Below are positions 50,533 to 59,041 of a stretch of DNA of 64,000 nt, in pieces. The notes below the pieces were generated by a model. That model saw nothing but the letters and a program-made list of their open reading frames with translations, ran no database searches and had not been told where the DNA came from. How positions within the stretch are numbered: position 1 is the stretch's first letter; each line of letters begins with the position of its first letter. A program made the translations under genes and the position numbers. Where the stretch lies: NCBI GenBank assembly GCA_052386745.1, contig JBQTJW010000007.1, forward strand, positions 62,001 through 126,000, read 5' to 3'. The stretch is from Panacagrimonas sp052386745. GTDB lineage: Bacteria > Pseudomonadota > Gammaproteobacteria > Nevskiales > Nevskiaceae.

Positions 50533-51270
50533 ATGTCCGAGCACTACATTGGCGGCTTCCACGCCGTGCTGGCGGCGCTGGAAGATGCGCAGCACAAGCC
50601 CTCGGAAATCCTGCTGTCCGACAGCCGCAACGACGAGCGTTCGCGCCGCGTGCGCCAGCTGGCGCAGGCGCTGAACATCCCCGTGCACGTGGCCGGGCGC
50701 AGCGACCTGGACCTGAAAGTGCCCGGCCTGCGTCACCAGGGCGTGCTGGCGCTGATGCCGGAGGTGGAGCTGTCTGGCGAAGACCTGCTGTACGCGCCGG
50801 CCAGCGACAACCTGCTGTTCCTGGCGCTGGACGGCGTGCAGGACCCGCACAACCTCGGCGCCTGCCTGCGCACGGCCGAGGCCGCCGGTGCCAGCGCGGT
50901 CATCATCCCGCGAGATCGCGCGGTCGGCCTCACCGCGGTGGCGCGCAAGGCTGCCGCCGGATCGGCCGAGCGCGTGCCGGTGATCTCGGTCACCAACCTG
51001 TCGCGCACCCTGGGGCAGCTTAAGGAGCGCGGCTACTGGCTCACCGGTCTGGCGGGCGAGAGCAACGAGACCCTGTACGACGCGGACCTGTGCGGGCCGC
51101 TGGTGATCGTCCTCGGCGCCGAGGGCGAGGGCCTGCGCCGGCTCACGCGCGAAACCTGCGACCGCGTCGTGCGCATCCCCATGATGGGCAAGGCCGAGAG
51201 CCTGAACGTGTCGGCCGCCGCCGCGGTGTGCCTGTTCGAGGCGTATCGCCAGCGCCGCGCGCAGCGGTGA
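50533..51270 (+). CDS. rlmB: 23S rRNA (guanosine-2'-O)-methyltransferase RlmB
   Basis: 245 residues of the SpoU/TrmH (SPOUT) family, methylating G2251 of 23S rRNA. N-terminal substrate-binding domain starts YIGGFHAVLAALEDAQHKP; the trefoil-knot SAM site shows LDGVQDPHNLGACLRTAEAAG, VLGAEGEGLRRLTRETCD and IPMMGKAESLNVSAAAAVCL. ATG 50533 is preferred over TTG 50530. Its stop overlaps the GTG start of the next gene. Confidence 0.95.
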   Translation: MSEHYIGGFHAVLAALEDAQHKPSEILLSDSRNDERSRRVRQLAQALNIPVHVAGRSDLDLKVPGLRHQGVLALMPEVELSGEDLLYAPASDNLLFLALDGVQDPHNLGACLRTAEAAGASAVIIPRDRAVGLTAVARKAAAGSAERVPVISVTNLSRTLGQLKERGYWLTGLAGESNETLYDADLCGPLVIVLGAEGEGLRRLTRETCDRVVRIPMMGKAESLNVSAAAAVCLFEAYRQRRAQR

Positions 51271-52223
51271 GGCGTTTCCGATCGCTGGCGGCAGTGTTGC
51301 TGCCGCTGGTCCTGATTGCCGTCGTGTGGTCGTGGTTTGGCCGCAACCAGCAAGACGAAGGAGGCGTGGACGCAGTGAAGCCGGCTCCGGCGCTTCCCGT
51401 CGCAGGCGTAGCGCAGGAATCCGCAACGGTTCCGGCCCCGGCACCGGAAAACAGGATCGTCGATGCAAGGACGACGTCGGGCGTCACGGTTCGCCTCATC
51501 CGCCGGCCGCGCATCGACCCTCCGGCGGTGCCATATGGACCCCAGTACGAGGCGCTTCTGCAGGCCGCTGCCGGGGGTCAACCGGAGGCGCAGTACCGCC
51601 TGGGCCTGATGCTTTATGCCTGCCGCGACGTGCCGCCGGACGACGCGGCCCTCGCGCACAAGCTCAGCCACCTCTACCAGACCCGCCGGATCGACGGTTG
51701 GGACGTGGACGACCCGGCTCAGGAGGAGCGCAGCCTGCGTCAAAGCTTTGCCGACTGCCGTGACGTTCCCGCGCAGGCACGGCTCGATTACCGCAAGTGG
51801 CTCGTACAGGCCGCCGATCAGGGCCTGGTCGAAGCGCAGGTCAATCTCATGTTCCACCTGCCCAAGGCCGACTACTGCCAGTACATCGAGAATTGCACGC
51901 CCGAACAGGCCAGGATGATGGAGGGCCTGCGCGAAGAGGCGCGCCAGTACGTGTCGCGTGCCCGCGATGCCGGCTCGGTGGAGGCGCTGCGCACCATGGG
52001 GGGCTGGGCGCTCAACGAGGAGATGGGGACGATCGACGAGATCGAGGCCTACGCCTACTTCAGTGCCTACGACCAGATCCAGCAGGCGCAGCACCTCGAA
52101 CGCGAACTCGGCGGCATGCTGGAGCGCCTGCGGACCAGGCTGCGGCCGGTGGACCTGGACCAGGCGGAACGCCGGGCCGCCGAGCTGCTGTCCAATCCAG
52201 ACTGCTGCGTGATCACGCGTTGA
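51267..52223 (+). CDS. Membrane-anchored protein with Sel1-like helical region
   Basis: 318 residues from GTG 51267, overlapping the rlmB stop (GTGA). An N-terminal membrane helix (about residues 7-22; LAAVLLPLVLIAVVWSWFG) anchors a periplasmic domain. After an Ala/Pro linker, YEALLQAAAGGQPEAQYRLG and WLVQAADQGLVEAQVNLMFH look like Sel1/TPR-type repeats, with Cys residues (DCRDVP, NCTPEQ, DCCVI) that could form disulfides. No specific function is recognised; Sel1-like proteins usually act as protein-interaction scaffolds. Confidence 0.72.
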   Translation: MRRFRSLAAVLLPLVLIAVVWSWFGRNQQDEGGVDAVKPAPALPVAGVAQESATVPAPAPENRIVDARTTSGVTVRLIRRPRIDPPAVPYGPQYEALLQAAAGGQPEAQYRLGLMLYACRDVPPDDAALAHKLSHLYQTRRIDGWDVDDPAQEERSLRQSFADCRDVPAQARLDYRKWLVQAADQGLVEAQVNLMFHLPKADYCQYIENCTPEQARMMEGLREEARQYVSRARDAGSVEALRTMGGWALNEEMGTIDEIEAYAYFSAYDQIQQAQHLERELGGMLERLRTRLRPVDLDQAERRAAELLSNPDCCVITR

Positions 52224-52359
52224 GTCTCTGACTTCTGTCCCGCTGGCCTGGCGGCGACCCTTCCGGCGTCGGCCCTTGTCCGGTTGGCTGGGCCCGAATC
52301 CAATTCTCCGGCAGATTCCCTAGAATCGATGCCAAGCTCGCTGGAACGCAGCACACGTC

Positions 52360-55300
52360 TTGCGAGACTGGCGCAAATCCGAATGGATACGAGGGCAGGT
52401 GCTCAAGTTCAAAGCTGAACCGCGGAACCTCACGATCGTCGCGGGACTGGTCGCTGCCGTCGTGCTGGCAGGGTTCGGCGCGCGAACGCTGATGCGTGCC
52501 AGTGATCTGCAGGACGAGTACAACCATGGCCGGGCCGTGCAGGTGGCCTCCAGCGAGCTGGTCCCGCTGCTGGGTTCGGGGGACTCGGACGGCCTGCGGC
52601 GCATGGTCGAGGATCTGGTGAGCCGCGACGGTCTGGGCATCAGCTTCCTGTCGGTGCGCGACACCGGTGACCGCATCCTTGCAGTAGACGGGCGCTACGA
52701 ACGGCTCAACCTGCCGTTCGTGTCGGGCGCCACCCGGCTCGCCCTGCGCACCTGGCTGTACCGCTGGACCAGCCAGTACCACCGCCGCGATCTGGATCTG
52801 GACGGCGTATCGGTAGGACGGGCCGAATACGCGTTCGCGCCCGGGCTGGCCGCCAACATCCGCGAGCAGGCGCTGCACGATCTGCGCCTGGCCGGCTGGA
52901 TCGGGGTCCTGCTGGCCTTGCCCATCGCGGTGGCGCTGTTGATGGTGATGTACCGCGGCGGACAGGCCCCGCAGCAGCCGCGCCGGCCCATCGAGGATCT
53001 CGATCCGGACGAGCCCGAGAAAAAGAGCCCGGTCGAGTCCGCGGGGATGCTGCGCAACCTCACCAACGCCGCCGGGCACACCCTGGACGGGCTCGGACGC
53101 GCGGTGCTGACCGTCAATCGCGAGGCACGCATCGTCTACATCAACCGGTCGGCGGCCGAGCTGACCGGCTGGAGCGTGGAGGAGGCCAGGGGGCGCCTGG
53201 TGTATTCCGTATTTCACCCGCTGGATGAACAGCACGCGCCGCTGGTCACGCCGGCCGAGAACTGCCTCCGCGAGAATCGCGAATACACCTCCACCGAAAT
53301 GCTGCTGCGTTCGCGTACCGGGGCGATCAGCCACATCGAGGTGCTGGCCGTGCCACTGCACGAGGACAGCGAGCCTTCGCCCAGCGGGGCGGCCATGATG
53401 TTCCACGACGTGGGCGAGCGGCACGAGCGCATCGAGGAACTGCGCCGCAGCGTGCGCCTCTCGCTCGGGGTGATCGACCACCTGGTGGAAGGAGTTCTCA
53501 CCACCGATCCTGCCGGTGTCGTGCGCTTTGCCAATGCGCGCGCGCTGCGCATGTTCGGGTATGGGCGCGACGAGCTGGATGGCGTCACCATCACCAAGCT
53601 GATGCCGGTGCCGTTCCTCAACACCCCCGGCCTGCATCTCACCGACTACATCGGCGGACGCCAGCACAGCCGTCTGCCGAAAGTCGTGGGCTGGCGCAAG
53701 GACGCCACGACCTTCCCGGTGGAACTGGTCGTGCAGCCCATGAACGTGGACGACTCCGAGGGGCTGGTGGTGATCATGCGGGACATCACCGACCGCCTGC
53801 GCAGCGACAACCTGGCGCAGCGCCTCGGCCGCCTGCTCGATGCCGCGGCGGAGGAGGTGTACATCTTCGATGCGCAATCGCTGTACTTCGTGGAGGTGAA
53901 CAGCGGCGCGCGGCGCAACCTGGGATATGCGGCCAACGAACTCGGCCGGCTCACGCCGCTGGCCATCAGCCAGCAGCTCGAAACCGATACCTACTTCAGC
54001 TACCTGGCGCGCCTGCGCGGCGGCGAGGTGGATCACCTGACCTATCGCACGCGCCACGTGCGCGCGGACGGTTCCGATTACCCGGTGGAAGTGCGGCTGA
54101 ATTTCTCGCGCGAGGAAGAGCCGCCCGTCTACATGGCCATCGCCGTGGACATCAGCGACCGCGAGGCGCAGGAAGAAAAGCTGCGTCACCTCGCGCAGCA
54201 CGATCCCCTTACCGGTCTGCCCAACCGCGCCACGCTGCTCGACCGCCTGCAGCAGGCGCTGCTGATCGCGAGCCGCTCGAATCGCCTGGTCGGCGTGTTC
54301 TTTGTCGACCTGGACCGCTTCAAGCAGATCAACGACCAGCATGGCCACGACGTGGGCGACCAGGTGCTGATTCAGGCGGCCCAGCGGCTGTCCGGTGTCC
54401 TGCGCGAAACCGACACCGTGGCGCGGATGGGCGGCGACGAGTTCGTGGTGGTGGCTCAGGGTTTGCGCGGACTCGACGATGCGGAAACGCTCGCCCGCAA
54501 GGTGCTCGAAGTATTCAGCCCGCGCTTCGAGATTCCCGGCCACGATGTGCGCATGACGCCCAGCGTGGGCGTGGCGCTGTTCCCGCTGGACGAAAGCGAT
54601 GCCGAGGGCCTGCTGCGTCACGCCGATGCGGCCATGTACCAGGCCAAGCAGGCGGGTCCCGGACAGTTCCGCGTCTACAGCGTGGAAGTGCCTCCGCAGA
54701 AGCGCCGTCGCCTCGAGCTGGAACGCAATCTGCACGCTGCGTTCGCGCTGCAGCAGTTCGAACTCGAAGCCACGCCGGCGTTCCAGATGGTCCGGGGGGG
54801 ATCGACTCCGCGCGTGGGCGCGCTGCTGCTCGATTTCTGGTGGCGCCATCCGCGGCAGGGGCGAATCTCCGGCAAGGAGACGATGATCGCCGCAGGCCGG
54901 GCCGGATTGCCGGGCGAACTGGAACTGTGGCTGCTGCACGCGGCGTGCTCGATGCTGCCGGTAGGAGAAACCGGAAAGCTTGACGCGCCGCCCTTGCCGG
55001 TCATCCTCGACCAGACGGGATGGCAGCTCAAGGACCCGGATTTCAGCATCCAGCTGTTCGAGCTGATGGAGCGCTACCAGATCCCGCCGCGGCGCCTGAT
55101 CTTCGCCCTGCCGCCGGAGGGCCTCAGCGATCTGCGCGAAGCGCCGGCCGCGCAGACCCGGCGCCTGCTGGATCGCGGCATCCGCTTTGCACTGCGCGGG
55201 GAGCCCGCGGCGGTGTTCACGGCATTGAGCCGCGCGGAGGATCTGCCGCTGGACTTCGTGCTCATCGACGGCCCGGACGTTTCTGCCGCGCCGCAGGATG

Positions 55301-55509
55301 CCGACGCCACCGAGCGCATGCGCCTTGCACTGGTTGCAGCCAAGGGCCTGGATCTGCCGGTGCTTGCCTGCGGCGTGACCACGCGCGAAGGCGCCCACTG
55401 GCTCGTGCAGCAGGGGTGCCGGTTCGGCGCCGGCACCTGCTTCAGCGAAGCCGTCGCCGCAGACGAGGTCGCTGCCTGGCTGGCTCCCCGGGAGACGGTG
55501 GCAGCCTAG
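52360..55509 (+). CDS. Membrane PAS-GGDEF protein with degenerate EAL domain
   Basis: 1049 residues if TTG 52360 is the start; GTG 52399 is an alternative. A membrane helix (about 24-44), a periplasmic sensor region, a second helix (about 178-198), then three PAS domains (roughly 230-355, 360-480, 490-605), a GGDEF domain with PLTGLPNRATLLDRL (about 616) and RMGGDEFVVV (about 690), and a C-terminal EAL-like domain. In the latter the EAL signature is replaced by VGALLL, and the DDFG-type metal site and INLS-type motifs are missing. It should therefore make cyclic di-GMP, or sense it, but not degrade it. Confidence 0.9.
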   Translation: MRDWRKSEWIRGQVLKFKAEPRNLTIVAGLVAAVVLAGFGARTLMRASDLQDEYNHGRAVQVASSELVPLLGSGDSDGLRRMVEDLVSRDGLGISFLSVRDTGDRILAVDGRYERLNLPFVSGATRLALRTWLYRWTSQYHRRDLDLDGVSVGRAEYAFAPGLAANIREQALHDLRLAGWIGVLLALPIAVALLMVMYRGGQAPQQPRRPIEDLDPDEPEKKSPVESAGMLRNLTNAAGHTLDGLGRAVLTVNREARIVYINRSAAELTGWSVEEARGRLVYSVFHPLDEQHAPLVTPAENCLRENREYTSTEMLLRSRTGAISHIEVLAVPLHEDSEPSPSGAAMMFHDVGERHERIEELRRSVRLSLGVIDHLVEGVLTTDPAGVVRFANARALRMFGYGRDELDGVTITKLMPVPFLNTPGLHLTDYIGGRQHSRLPKVVGWRKDATTFPVELVVQPMNVDDSEGLVVIMRDITDRLRSDNLAQRLGRLLDAAAEEVYIFDAQSLYFVEVNSGARRNLGYAANELGRLTPLAISQQLETDTYFSYLARLRGGEVDHLTYRTRHVRADGSDYPVEVRLNFSREEEPPVYMAIAVDISDREAQEEKLRHLAQHDPLTGLPNRATLLDRLQQALLIASRSNRLVGVFFVDLDRFKQINDQHGHDVGDQVLIQAAQRLSGVLRETDTVARMGGDEFVVVAQGLRGLDDAETLARKVLEVFSPRFEIPGHDVRMTPSVGVALFPLDESDAEGLLRHADAAMYQAKQAGPGQFRVYSVEVPPQKRRRLELERNLHAAFALQQFELEATPAFQMVRGGSTPRVGALLLDFWWRHPRQGRISGKETMIAAGRAGLPGELELWLLHAACSMLPVGETGKLDAPPLPVILDQTGWQLKDPDFSIQLFELMERYQIPPRRLIFALPPEGLSDLREAPAAQTRRLLDRGIRFALRGEPAAVFTALSRAEDLPLDFVLIDGPDVSAAPQDADATERMRLALVAAKGLDLPVLACGVTTREGAHWLVQQGCRFGAGTCFSEAVAADEVAAWLAPRETVAA

Positions 55510-55598
55510 GGTGCCTGGGGGACTGATCCAGGGAGGGCCGCAAGGCTCGACGCCGGTCGAGGCAAGCGCTTAGCCTGTGCCAAAGCCCAGGAGGAGCC

Positions 55599-57410
55599 AT
55601 GGCGCACCACAATAACGACACCATCCGTCTGCGCGATCTGGTCCGCGGCGTCGTCGGCACGCTGCCAGACTTCGTGACGCTTCAACGCGGCCTGTTCAAC
55701 ATGGCCATGCTCAAGCCGCAGGCGCTGACATCGATCGGCCTGCACCTGCAGGACATGGCGCGCCGGCACCCGGACAACCCGGCACTCTCGTTCGCAGGGC
55801 GGACGCGGACCTATGCCGAACTGAACGACTGGGCCAATCGCATTGCCCACGTGCTGCGCGCGCGTGGAATCGGGGCCGGGGACTCGGTGGGCGTGCTGAT
55901 GGAAAACCGCGCCGAGGTCATCGCCTGCGTCGCCGGTATCGTCAAGCTGGGCGCCGTTGCCGCCATGCTCAATCACAACCAGCGTGGCGAAGTGCTCGAA
56001 TACAGCATCAGGCTGACCAAGGCGCAGATGCTGCTGGTGGGAGACGAATGCCTGGAGACCCTGCGCTCGACGTCCTTCACGCCGGACACCGATGCCAGCC
56101 TGCACTATTTCTGGGAAGGCAAGGGGCTCGTGCCCGATGGCTTCCTCGACCTGCGCGCCGAAGTGCTCAATGCATCGGCCAGCAACCCGCCGGAGACGGC
56201 CGCCATCCCGGCCAAGCGCGCCGCGTTCTATATCTTCACCTCCGGCACCACCGGCATGCCCAAGGCTTCGGTGATGAGCCACTACCGCTGGCTCAAGGGC
56301 ATGAACGGGCTGGGGAAGTCCGCGCTGCGGCTCAATGGCGATGACGTGTTCTACTGTCCCTTGCCGCTCTACCACAACAACGCACTGACCGTGTCCTGGG
56401 GCGCCGCCATGAGCGTCGGCGCCACGCTGGCGCTGGGCCGAAAATTCAGCGCTTCCCGGTTCTGGGACGAGATCCGCGAAGTCAATGCCACGGGCTTCTG
56501 CTACATCGGAGAAATCTGCCGCTACCTGCTCAACCAGCCGCCGCGGCCGGATGATCGGGACCACCAGGTCCGCGTGATCTGCGGCAATGGCCTGCGGCCC
56601 GAAATCTGGGATGCGTTCCAGCAGCGTTTCGGCATCAAGCGCATCGCCGAATTTTATGGCGCCAGTGAATCCAACGTCGCATTCGTCAACTCCTTCGGCC
56701 TGACCAGGACGGCGGGCTTTTGTCCACTGCCCTTCGCCGTGGTGGAGTTCGATGCCGAAGCCGAGCAACCCGTCCGCGGCGAGGACGGTTTCATGAGAAA
56801 GGTGGCCAAGGGCGGTGTGGGCCTGCTCATCACCGAGGTGAGCGAAAAATTTCCTTTCGATGGCTACACCGATACCCAGGCAAGCCAGAAAAAGTTGTTC
56901 GAAGACGTGTTCAAGGGTGGCGATTGCTGGTTCAACAGCGGTGACCTGGTGCGGGACCAGGGATTCCGCCACATCGCCTTCGTCGATCGGGTCGGCGACA
57001 CCTACCGCTGGAAAGGCGAGAACGTTGCCACCACGGAAGTCGAGGGTGCCCTCAACCGCCACCCGCAGGTCGAGCAGGCGGTGGTCTATGGCGTGGAAGT
57101 GCCGGGCTGTGAAGGCCGCGCGGGCATGGCGTCGCTCACCTGGAAAGGCCGCGCGTTCAACGGCAAGGCACTGGCGCAATTTCTCTCGGACGAGTTGCCC
57201 GGCTATGCCGTTCCGCTCTTCATTCGCCTGCGACCCGAGCAGGAACTGACCGGGACATTCAAGTTCCGCAAGGTCGAACTCAAGCAGCAGGGGTTCGACC
57301 CCGCCCGCGTGTCCGAGCCGCTGTACGCACTGGTCGATGCAAAGAAGGGGTACGAACGGATCACGCCGGGCCTGTTTGCCCGCCTGGCTGGGCGGACGGT
57401 CAAGCTCTGA
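55599..57410 (+). CDS. Long-chain-acyl-CoA synthetase (FATP/FadD6-like)
   Basis: 603-residue AMP-forming enzyme activating fatty acids with CoA. Motifs: AMP-binding loop YIFTSGTTGMPKASVMSHYR (about residue 210), the A5-type FYGASESNVAFVN, WFNSGDLVRDQGFRHIAFVD with the adenosine-binding Asp, RVGDTYRWKGENVATTEVEG and the C-terminal GTFKFRKVELK with the Lys used in adenylation. The absence of membrane segments, the length, and the W-K-G-E-N form resemble the FATP-like group rather than FadD. ATG 55599 lies next to AGGAG. Monocistronic. Confidence 0.92.
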   Translation: MAHHNNDTIRLRDLVRGVVGTLPDFVTLQRGLFNMAMLKPQALTSIGLHLQDMARRHPDNPALSFAGRTRTYAELNDWANRIAHVLRARGIGAGDSVGVLMENRAEVIACVAGIVKLGAVAAMLNHNQRGEVLEYSIRLTKAQMLLVGDECLETLRSTSFTPDTDASLHYFWEGKGLVPDGFLDLRAEVLNASASNPPETAAIPAKRAAFYIFTSGTTGMPKASVMSHYRWLKGMNGLGKSALRLNGDDVFYCPLPLYHNNALTVSWGAAMSVGATLALGRKFSASRFWDEIREVNATGFCYIGEICRYLLNQPPRPDDRDHQVRVICGNGLRPEIWDAFQQRFGIKRIAEFYGASESNVAFVNSFGLTRTAGFCPLPFAVVEFDAEAEQPVRGEDGFMRKVAKGGVGLLITEVSEKFPFDGYTDTQASQKKLFEDVFKGGDCWFNSGDLVRDQGFRHIAFVDRVGDTYRWKGENVATTEVEGALNRHPQVEQAVVYGVEVPGCEGRAGMASLTWKGRAFNGKALAQFLSDELPGYAVPLFIRLRPEQELTGTFKFRKVELKQQGFDPARVSEPLYALVDAKKGYERITPGLFARLAGRTVKL

Positions 57411-57423
57411 TACCACGTCCGCT

Positions 57424-57447
57424 CGAAGACACCCGGCTGCGTCTTCG
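57424..57447 (+). terminator. Inverted repeat after the acyl-CoA synthetase gene
   Basis: Arms CGAAGAC (57424-57430) and GTCTTCG (57441-57447) with a 10-base loop, 13 bases after the stop codon, no T-run. A weak or rho-assisted terminator is possible. The remaining stretch to 57913 shows no credible gene. Confidence 0.4.
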
Positions 57448-57755
57448 GAGCATGTTGCGCCGACCCTGATTGGCCGGACTTCGCGGATCGCCGCTGAACG
57501 GGTCGGCGTGTGCGGTGTCCGCTGTACATCCGCAGTACGCATTCGGCAGCGAAACGCCGAAGCGCCCGTTGCGCCTCGAGTCACCCGCAGAACCCAGAAC
57601 CTTCGCTGCGCGGCGCCGCATGGCCCGGTATGGGCTCGAAAGGGCGCCGTGCCCGCGTCGTCCGGCAAAGGTGATGGCGAATGCCGATGTGATCCGTACC
57701 TGCCTCCGGCGCTCCATCGGCGCCTCTGCGGTAGTTGATTCGTGTTACCGGAATG

Positions 57756-57806
57756 GCGCTAGCGCATCGCCGCTAGAAAACCCGCTCTAATGTTCGTGCG
57801 CTAGCG
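57756..57806. repeat. CGCTAG-type repeats upstream of the uncharacterised cluster
   Basis: GCGCTAGCGC palindrome at 57756-57765, CGCTAG at 57771-57776 and GCGCTAGCG at 57798-57806, about 110-160 bp before the first gene of the cluster. They could be regulator sites; the motif is short enough to be chance. Confidence 0.35.
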
Positions 57807-57913
57807 AAATCGTGCGGCTGTTGGAGACGCGCAGCACTGGCCACTATTGCCCCAGACCAGGCTCGCTCGTAACGAACCGACCCTGGGCCGATCAACTGTG
57901 CAGGAGCCAGCCG

Positions 57914-58996
57914 ATGAGCAACTCATTTGATTCCGATTCGATGGACGATTTTTCCGGCGACGCCGCCGCCGACCTCGCCGAGGGCGCTGCCGACGGTGAC
58001 GGCTTCGAAGGGGACGGATTCGACGCAGACGGCTTCGACGACAGCTTCGACGAGGACGGCTTCGATGCCGTTGCCGAGGCTCCGGCTGCCCAGGCCGGTG
58101 ATGCCTTCGACGAGGACGGTTTCGACGACGGTGGCGACGATGCCGATGCCTTCGAGATGGCGCTGGCCGACGCGATGGACGCCGAGGACAGCGGCGAATT
58201 CTTTGGCCGGCTGCTCTCCGGCATCGGGCGGGTCGCGGGCCTGGTGGGCCGCGGCGCGCGCGGTGCGCAGGGACTCGCACGCGGCGTCCAGGGCGTCGCC
58301 CGCGGTGCGCAGGGTGTCGCGCGCACCGCTGCCAACGTGGCCAACCGGGTGGGTCGCGTGGCCGGGCAGGCGGGCCGTGTGGCCGGCCGCTTCGGCGGGA
58401 TTGCCCAGCAGGTCGGGCGCGCGGCCGGGCAGGTGGGTCGCCTGGCCAACGCCGGCCAGCAGGGCGGTGCCGGGGCCATGCTGCCGATGCTGATGCAGAT
58501 GCTCCAGCAGTACCAGGCGCAGGGCTTCGACGAAATGGACGCCTTCGACGACCTGGCCGACTGGTTCGAGGAGGACGGTGCGGATGCCGCCATTCCGCTG
58601 CTGGCCGGATTCGCCGCGCGCACCCTGGCCCGGCCGCTGATGCGCCAGGCCGGTGCCGCGCTGAGCCAGGGCGCGCGCCAGCGCATCGTGCGCGGCGCCA
58701 CCCAGGCCGCGCGCACCCTCGTGCGGCGTGGCGGTCCGCGCGCCGTGCGTGCGCTGCCCCGGGTCACCCAGAGCGTGGCGCGCGTGGCCGCCCGGCGCCG
58801 GCTGCCGGTCCGCACCGCGGTGCAGAGCGCAACCCGCGCCGTGCAGCGCACCGCCGCCCGCGTTGCCGCGGAGCCGCGCCTGGTCCGGCAGCTGGCCGCG
58901 CGCCCCGCGGGTCGCCAGCCGCAGGCGCTGGGGGCCGCCGGCCGTCGCTTCCGCGTCGCCGGCCCGGTGGAGATCACCGTGCGCCAGCTGCGCTGA
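57914..58996 (+). CDS. DGFD-repeat protein, acidic head and basic tail (paralogue 1)
   Basis: 360 residues from ATG 57914, seven bases after AGGAG. Residues 1-90 are strongly acidic with several DGFD/DEDGFD units (DGFDADGFDDSFDEDGFDA). Then ALADAMDAEDSGEFFGRLL, a Gly/Ala/Arg-rich stretch with repeated GRVAGxxGRVAG and GVARGAQGV elements, a Met/Gln segment (MLPMLMQMLQQYQAQGFDEM), and a basic tail with RGATQAARTLVRRGGPRAVR ending RVAGPVEITVRQLR. No signal peptide, membrane helix or catalytic motif is visible. It is homologous to the next gene product. Function unknown. Confidence 0.85.
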   Translation: MSNSFDSDSMDDFSGDAAADLAEGAADGDGFEGDGFDADGFDDSFDEDGFDAVAEAPAAQAGDAFDEDGFDDGGDDADAFEMALADAMDAEDSGEFFGRLLSGIGRVAGLVGRGARGAQGLARGVQGVARGAQGVARTAANVANRVGRVAGQAGRVAGRFGGIAQQVGRAAGQVGRLANAGQQGGAGAMLPMLMQMLQQYQAQGFDEMDAFDDLADWFEEDGADAAIPLLAGFAARTLARPLMRQAGAALSQGARQRIVRGATQAARTLVRRGGPRAVRALPRVTQSVARVAARRRLPVRTAVQSATRAVQRTAARVAAEPRLVRQLAARPAGRQPQALGAAGRRFRVAGPVEITVRQLR

Positions 58997-59041
58997 TTTC
59001 CACCCCTCAACCCATTGATCTACGAACCAGGAGCAAGAGCC

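Noticed and set aside
52213..55398. Open frame of 1061 codons on the minus strand
   Set aside because: It lies antisense to the PAS-GGDEF gene, which has clear domains. The antisense translation is low complexity with no motif; long shadow frames are common in GC-rich DNA.
57337..57738. 133-codon frame between the acyl-CoA synthetase and the DGFD cluster
   Set aside because: Starts inside the upstream gene, has no ribosome site, and the translation is Arg/Ser-rich without motifs.
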